Positions 24,283 through 33,516 of a DNA stretch of 64,000 nt are shown piece after piece. The DNA lies in the NCBI RefSeq assembly GCF_000144915.1, contig NC_014374.1, forward strand, positions 1,054,001-1,118,000. Direction: 5' to 3'. This DNA is from Acidilobus saccharovorans 345-15 (GTDB lineage Archaea; Thermoproteota; Thermoprotei_A; Sulfolobales; Acidilobaceae). The notes under the pieces were generated by a model. That model was not told where the DNA came from. It did not search any database and saw nothing but the letters and a program-made list of their open reading frames with translations. Positions within the stretch are counted from its first letter, which is position 1. Every line of letters starts with the position of its first letter. A program made the translations under genes and the position numbers.

Positions 24283-25878
24283 ATGGCAAAGGACGTGATA
24301 GTCTCCGTCACGCCGGAAATAGCGCTGGACGAGCTGTATAGCTACGCTGGAGGTCTAGGAGTTCTTGAGGGGGACAAGTTTTACGCTATGGCAAGGAGAG
24401 GCGCTAAATATTACGTAATAACGCTTCTCTATAGGCATGGGTACATTGACTATACCTTTGAGGAGGACAACACTCCTGTGCCCAGGGAGCAGGAGCAGCC
24501 CATCGAGCTTGAGACCCTGCTAAGGCCAGAGAAGGAGTTTGTAGTGAAGGTGAAGGGAAACAACGTAATAGCAAGGCCTTGGATCTATGATAGGGGTAAA
24601 GCTAAAGTAGTGTTCATGGAGGCGGTGTGCCCTGAATGGGCGAGGAGGTACAGCGAGCAGGCTTACATAGAAAACTGTTTTGAGGAGAACATCTACAAAT
24701 ACATATTCTTAGCCAAGGCTGCCGCCACCTACATCAGGGACTACATAGGTCTCGACAATGTAAGGAACATAGACCTGCAGGAGGCATATACGGTGCTGGT
24801 CATGTTGGCTTTGCCCGAGTTTAAGCAGTACCGCTTCATAACTCACACGCCAGGACCCTGGGGGCACCCCGTGTACCCTACAGCGGTCCTAGGCGAGGAG
24901 TTCGGCTTTGGCAGTCCAGATCCATACGTCATATTAACCAAGGTAGGCATGGAGCGCGCAGTGGTAACTTACGCCGTCTCAGCAAAGCATGAGGAGATAA
25001 CGAAGAAAACGTTCAAGGAGTACTCCGAGAAGATATCCCATATAACCAACGGTGTCGACGTTGAGAGGTGGCAGCACCCCGCACTGAAGCAGCTGATAGC
25101 ATCTAAGGGCCTTGATAACTTAGCAGAGGATGACGTGTGGCAGGCCCACGCTCAGGCTAAGAAGGACTTCATTAACATGATAAAGGCTTACAAGGACATA
25201 GGCGATAAGTACCTGGACAAGCCTGTTATAGTGTGGCTTAGAAGGAACACGCGCTACAAGAGGCCCTACTTCATAGCCAGATTCATAGAAGAGAACGGTT
25301 TAAGCGACGTGCTCTTCGTGGTTGGCGGTAAGGCGCATCCAAGGGACACGGATGGCCTTATGTACATGAAGGAATTCCACAGGCTCTCAAAGCAGTTCCC
25401 AAACGTGGTACACATATACGACTACGACGTAGTTAAAGCTAAGGTTCTTCAGGCAGGGGCTGACATACAGACCTTCACCCCCTTCTCAGGATGGGAGGCG
25501 AGCGGCACCAGCTTCATGAAGTCCCTTGCAAATGCCATACCGGTGGTAGCTTCCAAGGATGGCGCTGTAGTGGAGGTTGTTCAACATGGAGTCAACGGAT
25601 GGCTCTTTGGGGAGGACCTTAGAGACCTTATAAACATCTACACGGATCCAAAGGCGCAGGAAATTGATGAAAAGGATTACGAGGAGTTCTCCAAGTATCT
25701 CAACGAGGCTATAAACATATATGGGAGCGAGAAGTACAAGTCAATGGCCCTCTCCGCACTAAAGACGTCATATAAGTTCGTTGACATAAACAGGACCCTT
25801 AACGAGTTCTACTTTAAGGAAGAGCAAGCAAAGACTTCACAGACGATAAGTAAGGAGGAAAAGGCTAGCCCCTCTTGA
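24283..25878 (+). CDS. Alpha-glucan phosphorylase-like glycosyltransferase
   Basis: It resembles the short archaeal branch related to GT35 alpha-glucan phosphorylases, which release glucose 1-phosphate from glycogen or maltodextrin. Signs: YAGGLGVLEGDKFYAMARRG near residues 22-41 (the phosphorylase GLGVLAGDH region), YRHGYIDYTFEED, and WEASGTSFMKSLANAIPVV with K413 at the place of the PLP-binding lysine. At 531 residues it is far shorter than classical 800-residue enzymes. The GT5/GT35 architecture means glycogen-synthase-like activity is an alternative. Start ATG with AGGTGA upstream and a TATA (gATATAAATA) near 24237. Confidence 0.75.
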   Translation: MAKDVIVSVTPEIALDELYSYAGGLGVLEGDKFYAMARRGAKYYVITLLYRHGYIDYTFEEDNTPVPREQEQPIELETLLRPEKEFVVKVKGNNVIARPWIYDRGKAKVVFMEAVCPEWARRYSEQAYIENCFEENIYKYIFLAKAAATYIRDYIGLDNVRNIDLQEAYTVLVMLALPEFKQYRFITHTPGPWGHPVYPTAVLGEEFGFGSPDPYVILTKVGMERAVVTYAVSAKHEEITKKTFKEYSEKISHITNGVDVERWQHPALKQLIASKGLDNLAEDDVWQAHAQAKKDFINMIKAYKDIGDKYLDKPVIVWLRRNTRYKRPYFIARFIEENGLSDVLFVVGGKAHPRDTDGLMYMKEFHRLSKQFPNVVHIYDYDVVKAKVLQAGADIQTFTPFSGWEASGTSFMKSLANAIPVVASKDGAVVEVVQHGVNGWLFGEDLRDLINIYTDPKAQEIDEKDYEEFSKYLNEAINIYGSEKYKSMALSALKTSYKFVDINRTLNEFYFKEEQAKTSQTISKEEKASPS

Positions 25879-26695
25879 TTACCCTTAGGACCTTTTCAAC
25901 CATATCATTTAGCGCGGAGAAGAAGCTAGGACCGTAGTGCGCCAAACTGTCGTAGTCAAGTATAACTATGTGATTCTCCTTAACAGCCCTAAGACTGTCA
26001 AGGCCCCTGGAGGCCAGCCTTCTGGCCACTTTTTCTGGCGTCGCGTTCTCTCCCAACTTCTGTTCGTAGACTACTACATCAGGGTCAAAGCTTTTAATAG
26101 CATCGGCGTCTGGGTTAACTATGTAGGGGATCCTGCTCATTGAAAATGGGTGTTCAGCCCCGAGGAAGTCAAAGGCGTCACCTATATAGCTGTGGGCCCC
26201 TACGCTCACGGGCCCTCCCAGGTCTATCTCATAGTAGAGCTTTACGCCCTTTAGAGCGCCTTTAAGGCTTATGAACTTACTGACCAGGCTTGATGCGAGG
26301 TCCCTGGCCCGTGGAAGTTCTCCAACCACTATGCCTGTTACAATAATATTATCAAGTATCCCATACATGCTGACTGGAAGTGGAATAGGGTACACTACGT
26401 AGCCTTTGGACTCCAGTTCAGAGATCTTATCCCTCTGGGCACCCGTGGTCACGAGCACTAGGTCAGGGCTTAGCTTCTGGAGCAGCTGATAATTTATGTT
26501 CAGGTAGGCACCGACCCTGGGCTTCTTGGAGACCTCTGGCGGCTTATCACAGAAGAAGCTTACGCCAACAACTCTGTCCTCAGCTCCTAGTAGGTAGAGG
26601 GTCTCCGTTATAGCGGGAGAGAGGCTGACGATCCTCGATGGCCTCTCTGGCACCTCAACCTCTTTTCCCAGGATTTCAGAGAATAACTTTACCAT
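25865..26695 (-). CDS. BtuF-like periplasmic-binding-fold protein without signal peptide
   Basis: A 276-residue protein of the cobalamin/iron-siderophore binding family (TroA-like fold): PSRIVSLSPAITETLYLLGA (residues 19-38), VGVSFFCDKPPEV and LSPDLVLVTTG are typical. BtuF delivers B12 to an ABC importer from outside the membrane, but this protein starts MVKLFSEILGKEVEVPERPS with no signal peptide or lipobox, and no BtuCD genes are nearby. The next gene, divergent, is B12-dependent methylmalonyl-CoA mutase. A cytoplasmic B12-handling role is an attractive inference; a wrongly placed start is the alternative, although no better upstream start is evident. Confidence 0.78.
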   Translation of the reverse strand: MVKLFSEILGKEVEVPERPSRIVSLSPAITETLYLLGAEDRVVGVSFFCDKPPEVSKKPRVGAYLNINYQLLQKLSPDLVLVTTGAQRDKISELESKGYVVYPIPLPVSMYGILDNIIVTGIVVGELPRARDLASSLVSKFISLKGALKGVKLYYEIDLGGPVSVGAHSYIGDAFDFLGAEHPFSMSRIPYIVNPDADAIKSFDPDVVVYEQKLGENATPEKVARRLASRGLDSLRAVKENHIVILDYDSLAHYGPSFFSALNDMVEKVLRVIKRG

Positions 26696-26833
26696 ATGGC
26701 CCCCCTTTTCTTGAGCCCCCAGATGTTTATAGGGTTAACTTAAATGCAGTAGTTATGTTCGTGTAGGTTTAGTTAAGCCCTTTAGATTACCTATAAAAAC
26801 TTTGTAATAGGTTATACCTTTGGGTGCTCTGCA

Positions 26834-28534
26834 TTGGGTGCAACGTTCAATAATGACGAAATTAAGAAGATAAGCGATAAGGCCTCAGAGTGGCGGAGAA
26901 CCACCTTACAGCAGTGGCTTCAGAGGCTTCCTGAGAGGCAGCAGGAATTTACTACACTGAGCGACATACCGATTAAAGAGGTCTACACTCCAGCCGACAT
27001 ACCTAACTTCGATTATATGGAAAAGCTTGGCCTGCCGGGCGAGTACCCCTTCACCAGGGGAATACATGCGACTATGTACAGGGCGCGCCTTTGGACGATG
27101 AGGATGTTCAGCGGCTATGGCAGCCCTGAGGACACTAACAAGAGACTTAAGTTCCTTATAGAGCATGGTGAGACAGGCCTAAGCTTAGCCTTTGATTATC
27201 CAACCCTTGTAGGCATAGATCCCGATGATCCTATGGCAGAGGGTGAGGTGGGCATCGTTGGTGTCAGCGTTCCAACCATAGTTGACATGGAGGTGGTCTT
27301 TGATGGCATAGACATGGGCAAGGTTACAACTAACATGACTATAAACCCGCCGGCGCCGGTGCTCCTCTCATTTTATGTGGCAGTTGCAGAGAAGCAGGGC
27401 GTGCCTTACTCTCAGATAGGGGGCACGACGCAGAATGACCCCCTGAAGGAATTCATGGCGCAGAAGAGCTACGTCTTCCCTCCAGAGCCCGCGGTCAAAG
27501 TGGCCATGGACCTAATAGAGTGGAGCGTCAAGAATCTCCCTAAGTGGAACCCGATAAGCATAAGCGGCTATCATATAAGGGAGGCTGGAGCCACCGCGGT
27601 TCAGGAGCTGGCCTTCACGCTGGCCGACGGCATAGAGTACGTGAGGCAGCTCAAGAACAGAGGCCTCGACGTTGACTTCTTTGCGCCTAGGCTCAGCTTC
27701 TTCTTTGACGCGCACATAAACTTCTTTGAAGAGATCGCCAAGTTCCGCGCGGCAAGGAGAATGTGGGCCAAGATTATGAGGGACTGGTTTGGCGCCAAGA
27801 ACCCCAGGAGCTGGTGGCTCAGGTTCCACACACAGACCGCAGGCGTCTCGCTGACGGCCCAGCAGCCGTGGAATAACATAGTAAGGACGGCCATAGAGGC
27901 GCTCGCCGCCGTGCTAGGAGGCACTCAGAGCCTACACACCAACAGTTTCGACGAGCCGTTCAGGGTTCCAAGCGAGTTCGCGGCGAAGATTGCCCTTAGG
28001 ACCCAGCAGATAATAGCCTATGAGACGGGGGTGGCGGATACTATAGATCCACTTGCGGGAAGCTACTATGTGGAGTGGCTAACGGATGAAATAGAGGAGA
28101 GGGCCTGGAAGTATATTGACAAGATAGAGAGCATGGGAGGCATGCTGGAGGCCGTCAAGAAGGGCTTCCCGCAGAGGGAAATAGCTGATGCCGCATATAA
28201 GTTCCAGAAGGACGTGGAGGAGGGAAGGAGGTTCATAGTAGGCGTTAATATATTTACAGAGAACGAGGTAGAAGACGTCAGGAAGGTGCCGCTCCTGGAG
28301 TTTGACCAGCAGGAGATAGAGAAGAAGCAGAAGCAGAGGATAGCGCAGGTGAGATCCATGAGGGACCAGCAAAGGTGGTCGAGAGCCCTAGACGAGCTTA
28401 GAAAGGCCGCCGAAAAAGGTGAGAACATAATGCCCTATATACTTAACGCGGTGAAGGCTTATGCAACCTTAGGCGAGATAATGAACACCCTCAAGGAGGT
28501 GTATGGAGTCTATGTCGAGCCTCCAATATACTGA
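26834..28534 (+). CDS. mcmA1: Methylmalonyl-CoA mutase, large (alpha) subunit
   Basis: The barrel subunit of the adenosylcobalamin-dependent isomerase that interconverts methylmalonyl-CoA and succinyl-CoA. Motifs include [20 protein letters not shown] (residues 76-95), [10 protein letters not shown] and [11 protein letters not shown] variants, and the [25 protein letters not shown]-terminal block. It lacks the C-terminal B12 domain, which is encoded by the next gene, the usual archaeal split. Start TTG, with a TATA (CTATAAAAAC) near 26791. Its product feeds succinyl-CoA synthetase (sucCD), also in the window. Confidence 0.95.
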   Translation: MGATFNNDEIKKISDKASEWRRTTLQQWLQRLPERQQEFTTLSDIPIKEVYTPADIPNFDYMEKLGLPGEYPFTRGIHATMYRARLWTMRMFSGYGSPEDTNKRLKFLIEHGETGLSLAFDYPTLVGIDPDDPMAEGEVGIVGVSVPTIVDMEVVFDGIDMGKVTTNMTINPPAPVLLSFYVAVAEKQGVPYSQIGGTTQNDPLKEFMAQKSYVFPPEPAVKVAMDLIEWSVKNLPKWNPISISGYHIREAGATAVQELAFTLADGIEYVRQLKNRGLDVDFFAPRLSFFFDAHINFFEEIAKFRAARRMWAKIMRDWFGAKNPRSWWLRFHTQTAGVSLTAQQPWNNIVRTAIEALAAVLGGTQSLHTNSFDEPFRVPSEFAAKIALRTQQIIAYETGVADTIDPLAGSYYVEWLTDEIEERAWKYIDKIESMGGMLEAVKKGFPQREIADAAYKFQKDVEEGRRFIVGVNIFTENEVEDVRKVPLLEFDQQEIEKKQKQRIAQVRSMRDQQRWSRALDELRKAAEKGENIMPYILNAVKAYATLGEIMNTLKEVYGVYVEPPIY

Positions 28535-28955
28535 GGAGAGGCCTTACAAAGTAATAGTGGCTAAGCTTGGCCTCGACGGCCACGACAGAGGGGCCAAGGT
28601 TATAGCAAGAGCCCTCAAGGACGCTGGCTTTGAGGTGGTTTACACGGGGATAAGACAGACCCCTGAGCAAGTCGCAAGGGCAGCCATAGAGGAGGACGCT
28701 GATGTAATAGGCGTTAGCATACTCAGCGGGGCTCATGTGCACCACGTCAGGCTGCTCATAGAGAAGCTAAAAGAGCTAGGAGGTGAAGATATACCCGTCG
28801 TGGTCGGAGGCACTATACCTATAGTTGATGTAGACGAGCTTAAGAGGCTAGGCGTCAAGGAGGTGTTCCTGCCGGGCGAGAGCCTAAGCAAGATGGCTGA
28901 AATAATAAGGGAGCTCGCAGCTAAGAAGCGTCAGTTGGAGGCTTTAATGGGGTGA
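28503..28955 (+). CDS. mcmA2: Methylmalonyl-CoA mutase, small B12-binding subunit
   Basis: A 150-residue cobalamin-binding domain. The lower-ligand motif DxHxxG reads [12 protein letters not shown] around residues 21-32, followed by the SxL (SILSGAH) and GG (VVVGGTIP) cofactor motifs. It pairs with the large subunit. The gene overlaps the end of mcmA1 by 32 bases; an internal start such as the ATG four codons on cannot be excluded. It is followed after seven bases by the chaperone GTPase gene. Confidence 0.94.
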   Translation: MESMSSLQYTEERPYKVIVAKLGLDGHDRGAKVIARALKDAGFEVVYTGIRQTPEQVARAAIEEDADVIGVSILSGAHVHHVRLLIEKLKELGGEDIPVVVGGTIPIVDVDELKRLGVKEVFLPGESLSKMAEIIRELAAKKRQLEALMG

Positions 28956-28962
28956 CAAAATC

Positions 28963-29961
28963 TTGGCCGCGGTGGAAAGGGAGGCGCTGGAACAGCTTCT
29001 CGAGAGCGCTTCTAAGGGCAACCTGAGGAGCATAGGTAGGTTCCTGACACTCATGGAGAACCCCTACAAGCTGCCGTCAGAGATCTTCGACTCCATAGCC
29101 CGTATGGCCGGCAAGGCCCACGTCATTGGGATCACTGGCATACCAGGGGCCGGTAAGAGCACCCTAATATCGAAGCTTATCATAGAGTTCAGGAGACGGG
29201 GCTACAAGGTTGCAGTCATAGCAATAGACCCCAGCTCTCCGCTTACAGGCGGCGCCCTGTTGGGCGATAGACTTAGGATGCAGGAGAGGGCTGAAGATCC
29301 AGGCATCTTCATAAGGAGCGTCTCCACGAGGGGGCTGAAGGGAGGCCTTAGCCTGGCAGCCCTCTCAATGATAGAGGCCTTGGACGCCTTAGGATATGAT
29401 AAGATAATTATAGAGACTGTAGGGGTCGGCCAGTCAGAAACTGATGTCATGAACACCGTTCATACCGTTGTAGTAGTTACGATGCCTGGCGTTGGAGATG
29501 ATATACAGGCGCTAAAGGCCGGAGTTATGGAGATAGGCGACATATATGTGCTCAACAAAAGCGATATGCCGGGCGCCCAGGAGGCTTTCGAATATCTTTC
29601 GTTCGCTATAGACAAGGGGGAGTTAGGCCAGCAGAACCCTGGGTGGAAGCCACGACTCCTGAGGGCGAGCGCAGTGATGGGGTCAGGGATAGCGGACATA
29701 GCCAGCGCGATAGAGGACCACATGAGTTACCTGAGGAGTAACGGTATGGTAAATGAAAAAGTTGTGGCGAGAAGGCTCACACTGGTGAGGCTTATGGCTG
29801 AGCGGATGCTTGCCGACGAGGTTCAGAAAGCGCTCCAGGCTAGAATAAAGGAGGTCAGAGAGAGGGTAATAAATATCAACAGTATACTCGAGGTAGCCTC
29901 TGAGCTCGCACGCGATGCTTGCAGCTCTTTAAGTAACGCCTCCGAGCCTCCCAGGAGATAA
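28963..29961 (+). CDS. meaB: MeaB/ArgK-type GTPase, methylmalonyl-CoA mutase chaperone
   Basis: A G3E-family GTPase that protects and reloads the cofactor of methylmalonyl-CoA mutase. Walker A GIPGAGKST is at about residues 58-66; the switch segments AIDPSSPLTGGALLGDR and ETVGVGQSE, and the NKSDMPGA specificity motif follow. 332 residues is the family norm. The start is TTG. It completes an mcmA1-mcmA2-meaB operon; the methylmalonyl-CoA epimerase expected beside it is not in this window. Confidence 0.93.
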   Translation: MAAVEREALEQLLESASKGNLRSIGRFLTLMENPYKLPSEIFDSIARMAGKAHVIGITGIPGAGKSTLISKLIIEFRRRGYKVAVIAIDPSSPLTGGALLGDRLRMQERAEDPGIFIRSVSTRGLKGGLSLAALSMIEALDALGYDKIIIETVGVGQSETDVMNTVHTVVVVTMPGVGDDIQALKAGVMEIGDIYVLNKSDMPGAQEAFEYLSFAIDKGELGQQNPGWKPRLLRASAVMGSGIADIASAIEDHMSYLRSNGMVNEKVVARRLTLVRLMAERMLADEVQKALQARIKEVRERVININSILEVASELARDACSSLSNASEPPRR

Positions 29962-30090
29962 GCTGCAGTTACTCGTTATATCATTATTTAAGCAATTGCC
30001 TCCCAGCTGATCTTAACATCAAAATCCTCTGAGTATCACGGAGCCTGAACCTCAATAAGTCCTAAGCAGGTAATCTTCCCTGGGTCGAGG

Positions 30091-30474
30091 ATGAGCATCT
30101 TGAGGGCTACCTATGTGCAGGGTGTGATAGAAGAGAGGCTATCGGCTGCAGCCAAGATACGGGGCTCCCTTTCAACTAACGTCGTCAGCGCCTATGACTT
30201 TAAGCAGTTACAGTCCAACCTTCTCTCGTACGTGAGCGCTCTGAAGTCACTATTGATAACGGTACCCAGGGATTCCCTGGGAGACAATTACCTGCTCTTG
30301 TACCGTAGAGTAAGCGGGCTAGAGCCTCTTGTGTTGAGAGCAACTGACGTGCCTCAACTTCTAAAATATGTTGACTTGGCCGACGACATTTTCGTTGATA
30401 TAATTAACTCGCTCTTCAAGGCAGGCATAATAACGGAACCTAGCGCCTCTGCGCTTGTTGGAAGCAAGGGTTAG
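30091..30474 (+). CDS. Unknown helical protein downstream of meaB
   Basis: A 127-residue, mostly helical protein of unknown family. It begins ATG with MSILRATYVQGVIEERLSAA and carries leucine-rich helices (LQSNLLSYVSALKSLLITVP, then LKYVDLADDIFVDIINSLFK). No cysteine cluster, transmembrane helix or catalytic motif can be seen. A 129-base spacer separates it from meaB, so a link to the mutase is not implied. Confidence 0.6.
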   Translation: MSILRATYVQGVIEERLSAAAKIRGSLSTNVVSAYDFKQLQSNLLSYVSALKSLLITVPRDSLGDNYLLLYRRVSGLEPLVLRATDVPQLLKYVDLADDIFVDIINSLFKAGIITEPSASALVGSKG

Positions 30475-30705
30475 GGAACCCCAGGTTTATATTATAACCC
30501 TTGGTGCGCAGCAAAACGCTTTCGTTTCTCACGATAGTCTTTAAAAATATATTGTTGCGGGCTTTTGATAGAGTAGAAATGACCTACGCTACTTGGTTAT
30601 GTTTCAGCATAACATAATAGTTTTATTTAAAAGATTCCAAGCCTGTGCTAGCCTGAGTGATGAGAGCTTAAAATCACCTGAATAATCTACTGTGTGGGAG
30701 CACCT

Positions 30706-30957
30706 ATGAGCTCAGCAGGCGGCGCTCAGCAGGCCTCTGCAACAACAGAGGAGATAGGGTTCCCAGCCGAGGTTATACAGATAATAGGGAGAACGGGTGT
30801 TGCTGGCGAGGTAACTCAGGTAAGAGTTAGAATACTTGAGGGTAAAGACAAGGGTAGGATTATAACAAGGAACGTCATGGGCTCTGTGAGGGTGGGGGAT
30901 ATAATAATATTGAGGGAGACTGAAAGGGAGGCCAGGAAGCTCACGAAGAAGAGGTGA
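30706..30957 (+). CDS. rps28e: 30S ribosomal protein S28e
   Basis: A small OB-fold protein of the archaeal/eukaryotic small subunit. The conserved core [20 protein letters not shown] and the C-terminal [25 protein letters not shown] are unmistakable. The ATG at 30706 has GGGAG five bases upstream and is preferred to a GTG at 30694. The N-terminus carries a short alanine/glutamine/serine-rich extension. A TATA-like TTTATTTAAAAG near 30627-30638 fits the promoter. RNase P component 2 follows on the same strand. Confidence 0.95.
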   Translation: MSSAGGAQQASATTEEIGFPAEVIQIIGRTGVAGEVTQVRVRILEGKDKGRIITRNVMGSVRVGDIIILRETEREARKLTKKR

Positions 30958-31011
30958 AAACTAATAAACTTAGACATAGTAGCTTCCATACTGTTTTCGG
31001 CTGTAACTTCC

Positions 31012-31404
31012 TTGCTCGTCTCGCTGGTAGTTGCTAGAGCCTCTAAGCGTACCCTCGTAGTCTTTGCTCAGAGAAACAAGAAGTCCGGAGGTCGCGTAAG
31101 GAGAAGATACGTGGTGTTTGAGGTGGCCACCGTGGCCGAGATACAGGAGAGCGACCTAAGGGCTGCCATAGAGAACAAGTTTAAGGATATTTTCGGGCTA
31201 GAGGGCCTAACGCTGTCAGGGCTTAGGCTTATTATGTATGATCCAAAACTTAGGAGAGGCATCATAAGAGTTAGGTCTAACTATTTTGATCAACTAATGG
31301 CTACCCTGGGCTTTGTAAGAAGCATAAATAACTATAGGGTGTTTTTATATCCTCTAGCTACAAGCGGCACCATAAGGAGGGCCTTGAAGAAGCTTCGGTC
31401 CTGA
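31012..31404 (+). CDS. rnp2: Ribonuclease P protein component 2 (Pop5/Rpp14)
   Basis: A protein subunit of archaeal RNase P, which trims 5' leaders of tRNAs. The family core begins RVRRRYVVFEVATVAE (about residues 28-43) and continues GLRLIMYDPKLRRGIIRVRSNY and FVRSINNYRVFLYPLATSG. The start shown is TTG 31012, but the frame is open back to the S28e stop at 30955 with no ATG. Translated from there, it gives a strongly hydrophobic stretch (IVASILFSAVTSLLVSLVV) that looks like a membrane helix. A non-ATG upstream start would make a membrane-anchored Pop5. That point is unresolved. Confidence 0.85.
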   Translation: MLVSLVVARASKRTLVVFAQRNKKSGGRVRRRYVVFEVATVAEIQESDLRAAIENKFKDIFGLEGLTLSGLRLIMYDPKLRRGIIRVRSNYFDQLMATLGFVRSINNYRVFLYPLATSGTIRRALKKLRS

Positions 31405-31456
31405 GAGGCCTAAGAGATGTGAGGACAGAGAACTAATAATTATATCCCATCATATA

Positions 31457-32680
31457 TTAGCCTTTAGCTCCGGCCGCTACTATCTTAATTACATCATCAT
31501 CGTTGAGTCTATAGTCGGCGCCCACCCTTTGCTTTGTCTTGGCGTTTATTGCGTAAAGAAAAGTCTCTCCTAAGTCTGTGTGTATCCTGTAGGCTAGCTC
31601 CCTAGCAGTAGTACCTTTGGGCACTAACAGCACGTCAGGAAGCACCCTGCCGCTCTTATCAGTGTACTTGTTAAAATCTTCAACAGGATACGTTGCTATA
31701 AGCTTCAGCACATCAAACAGCGCCGTGTTTATAGCTTGTATGACGCCGGTGCCTCCGTATCTGCTAAACAGCTCTCTTATCATATCGACGGCCCTCTGGG
31801 TTCTCTGGTCCAGAACCCCCTTGACTTTGAAGTTCGAGTCGCCAGGTAGGTACTCTACAAGGCCCTGCTTTGATAACTTCCTTAGCAGAAGTTCAGCCAG
31901 TGCGCTTGTGGGCACTACTGGCACGTCAGGGAATGTTTGTTTAAGTCTCTCCACATTCTTCTCGGAACCCGGTATGTCAACCTTATTAGCAACTATTACC
32001 ATAGGCTTGGTCATCTTTCTCAGGGTCACCACGAGCTCCCTCAGCTGGTCGTCGCCCAGCTTGGGCAGCTCGGTGTCGCTTATCTTTAACGCCTCCAGGG
32101 CCGCCTCTACCTGAGCTTTAGTTATCCCAAAGCCCGATACTCGCTGGGAGAAGGCACCAACGGGATCCCTCAGGGCTCCTACTGAGGCCAGTTTTGTAAA
32201 TTTATCCCAATCACTTTTAATGGACTCATACATCCACTCATCCAGCTCGAACATAACGAACTTGACTTCCTCCACAGGGTCGTAGGCGCCAGGTCCCACC
32301 TGAACGCCCTCCGCAGTAGTTGAGCCGCTAGCATCAACAACTAAAAGAAAGACGTCGGACCTGCGTAAGTCGTCCAGGAACTTATTGCCAAGTCCCTTGC
32401 CTTCATGGGCTCCAGGTATGAGCCCTGCAACGTCCATTAGCTTAACAGGTATGTAGCGATACCCCATAATACATGCGCTGTTGGAGGCGTCGCACTTAGG
32501 CAGGCCAAGCTCCACGTGAACGCACTTCTTCCTTGCGTAGCCTATTCCTACGTTTGGCTCTATGGTAACAAAGGGCCTGTTCTCAATGGGGACTTCTATT
32601 CCAGTGGCGGCTGAGAAGAACGACGACTTGCCTACGTTGGTTTTGCCGACTATGCCGATTAGCGTGTTAGTTGGCTCCAT
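31457..32680 (-). CDS. YchF/Ola1-type GTP/ATP-binding protein with TGS domain
   Basis: A P-loop NTPase of the Obg/YchF group, conserved and often ribosome-associated. G1 reads [11 protein letters not shown] (residues 12-22), switch [19 protein letters not shown], and NKVD the base-specificity motif. The C-terminal TGS domain lies at about 330-405. It has an extra cysteine-bearing segment ([21 protein letters not shown]) between G2 and G3, characteristic of the archaeal branch. A TATA (TTATATATAT, minus strand) near 32705 precedes it. Confidence 0.9.
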   Translation of the reverse strand: MEPTNTLIGIVGKTNVGKSSFFSAATGIEVPIENRPFVTIEPNVGIGYARKKCVHVELGLPKCDASNSACIMGYRYIPVKLMDVAGLIPGAHEGKGLGNKFLDDLRRSDVFLLVVDASGSTTAEGVQVGPGAYDPVEEVKFVMFELDEWMYESIKSDWDKFTKLASVGALRDPVGAFSQRVSGFGITKAQVEAALEALKISDTELPKLGDDQLRELVVTLRKMTKPMVIVANKVDIPGSEKNVERLKQTFPDVPVVPTSALAELLLRKLSKQGLVEYLPGDSNFKVKGVLDQRTQRAVDMIRELFSRYGGTGVIQAINTALFDVLKLIATYPVEDFNKYTDKSGRVLPDVLLVPKGTTARELAYRIHTDLGETFLYAINAKTKQRVGADYRLNDDDVIKIVAAGAKG

Positions 32681-32806
32681 ATACCGTCATCTGCCACGTT
32701 GTTAATATATATAAGGCACTTAAACGTTTTTAGAATGAAAGGCTTCATTTGATTTCATCAAAACTAGGAATTTACTAAGAGATATCATTTTAACGCTAAC
32801 AGGGCA

Positions 32807-33289
32807 TCAGGCCTTAGAAAGCTCCGTTCCTTCGGGATTCTTAGGGAGGCTTGGCTTCATCTTAGACAAGTCCTCAATAGCATTCTTGCAGGCCTCTGAC
32901 ACCTCAGGGCACTGGGAGCCATAGGTATTTGCGGCCTTTGTAAGAAGCTCCATGAGCACGCCCCGGACGAACTCCCAGGCACCAGGGGTGTCTTTAAGCT
33001 CGCCAAAGGTAAGCTCCACAAGGCCTCTCCACTCAGGACTAGTCAGATACTTGGCGATATTACGAGGGTCCCCTCCATATATGCTGAAATTATATTTTAT
33101 CTCGCCATTGCTCAGGCCCTTCTTTATATCTAGCAGAGCCGATGTTATCTTTTGGAGAACCTGTTTGCTCTCTTCTTGATTTTTAGCCTGTAGCTCCGCC
33201 CTGCCATTGCTTATATTGACCATGGCCAGCGCTAAGGCTGGATTAGCTATATGCCTAAGGAAGTCTATGTTAACCTTGCACTCACTCAC
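32807..33289 (-). CDS. Unknown helical protein
   Basis: A 160-residue protein of unrecognised family. It is largely helical (FLRHIANPALALAMVNISNG; ESKQVLQKITSALLDIKKGL), with three cysteines and a charged C-terminus (MKPSLPKNPEGTELSKA). No signal peptide or transmembrane stretch. The minus-strand TATA element CTATAAAG (about 33322-33330) is close to the ATG and supports it as a real, short-leader gene. Neighbours (YchF and a mannosyltransferase) give no functional hint. Confidence 0.6.
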   Translation of the reverse strand: MSECKVNIDFLRHIANPALALAMVNISNGRAELQAKNQEESKQVLQKITSALLDIKKGLSNGEIKYNFSIYGGDPRNIAKYLTSPEWRGLVELTFGELKDTPGAWEFVRGVLMELLTKAANTYGSQCPEVSEACKNAIEDLSKMKPSLPKNPEGTELSKA

Positions 33290-33516
33290 GGCCTCTACCC
33301 TTCTAATGCTTGGTAGTCGTAACTTTATAGCCTACGCTAACTAACCGTTAAACTCATGAGATATGAGATAACTACTTTTTGTTTATTATGAACAAGTTAG
33401 GTGTTTCGCTTAAGGCTTATTGATTTTCGCGCGAGGATAAGCTTTTGGAGATTATGAAGTGACGACTCCTATGAAAGACTAAAAGCTCTTGAAGAGAGAA
33501 ATGAGCGGGACACAGT

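Noticed and set aside
30650-30685. A C/D box RNA before S28e (GTGATGA, then CTGA)
   Set aside because: The spacing gives too short a guide and no C'/D pair; it is more likely a 5' leader.
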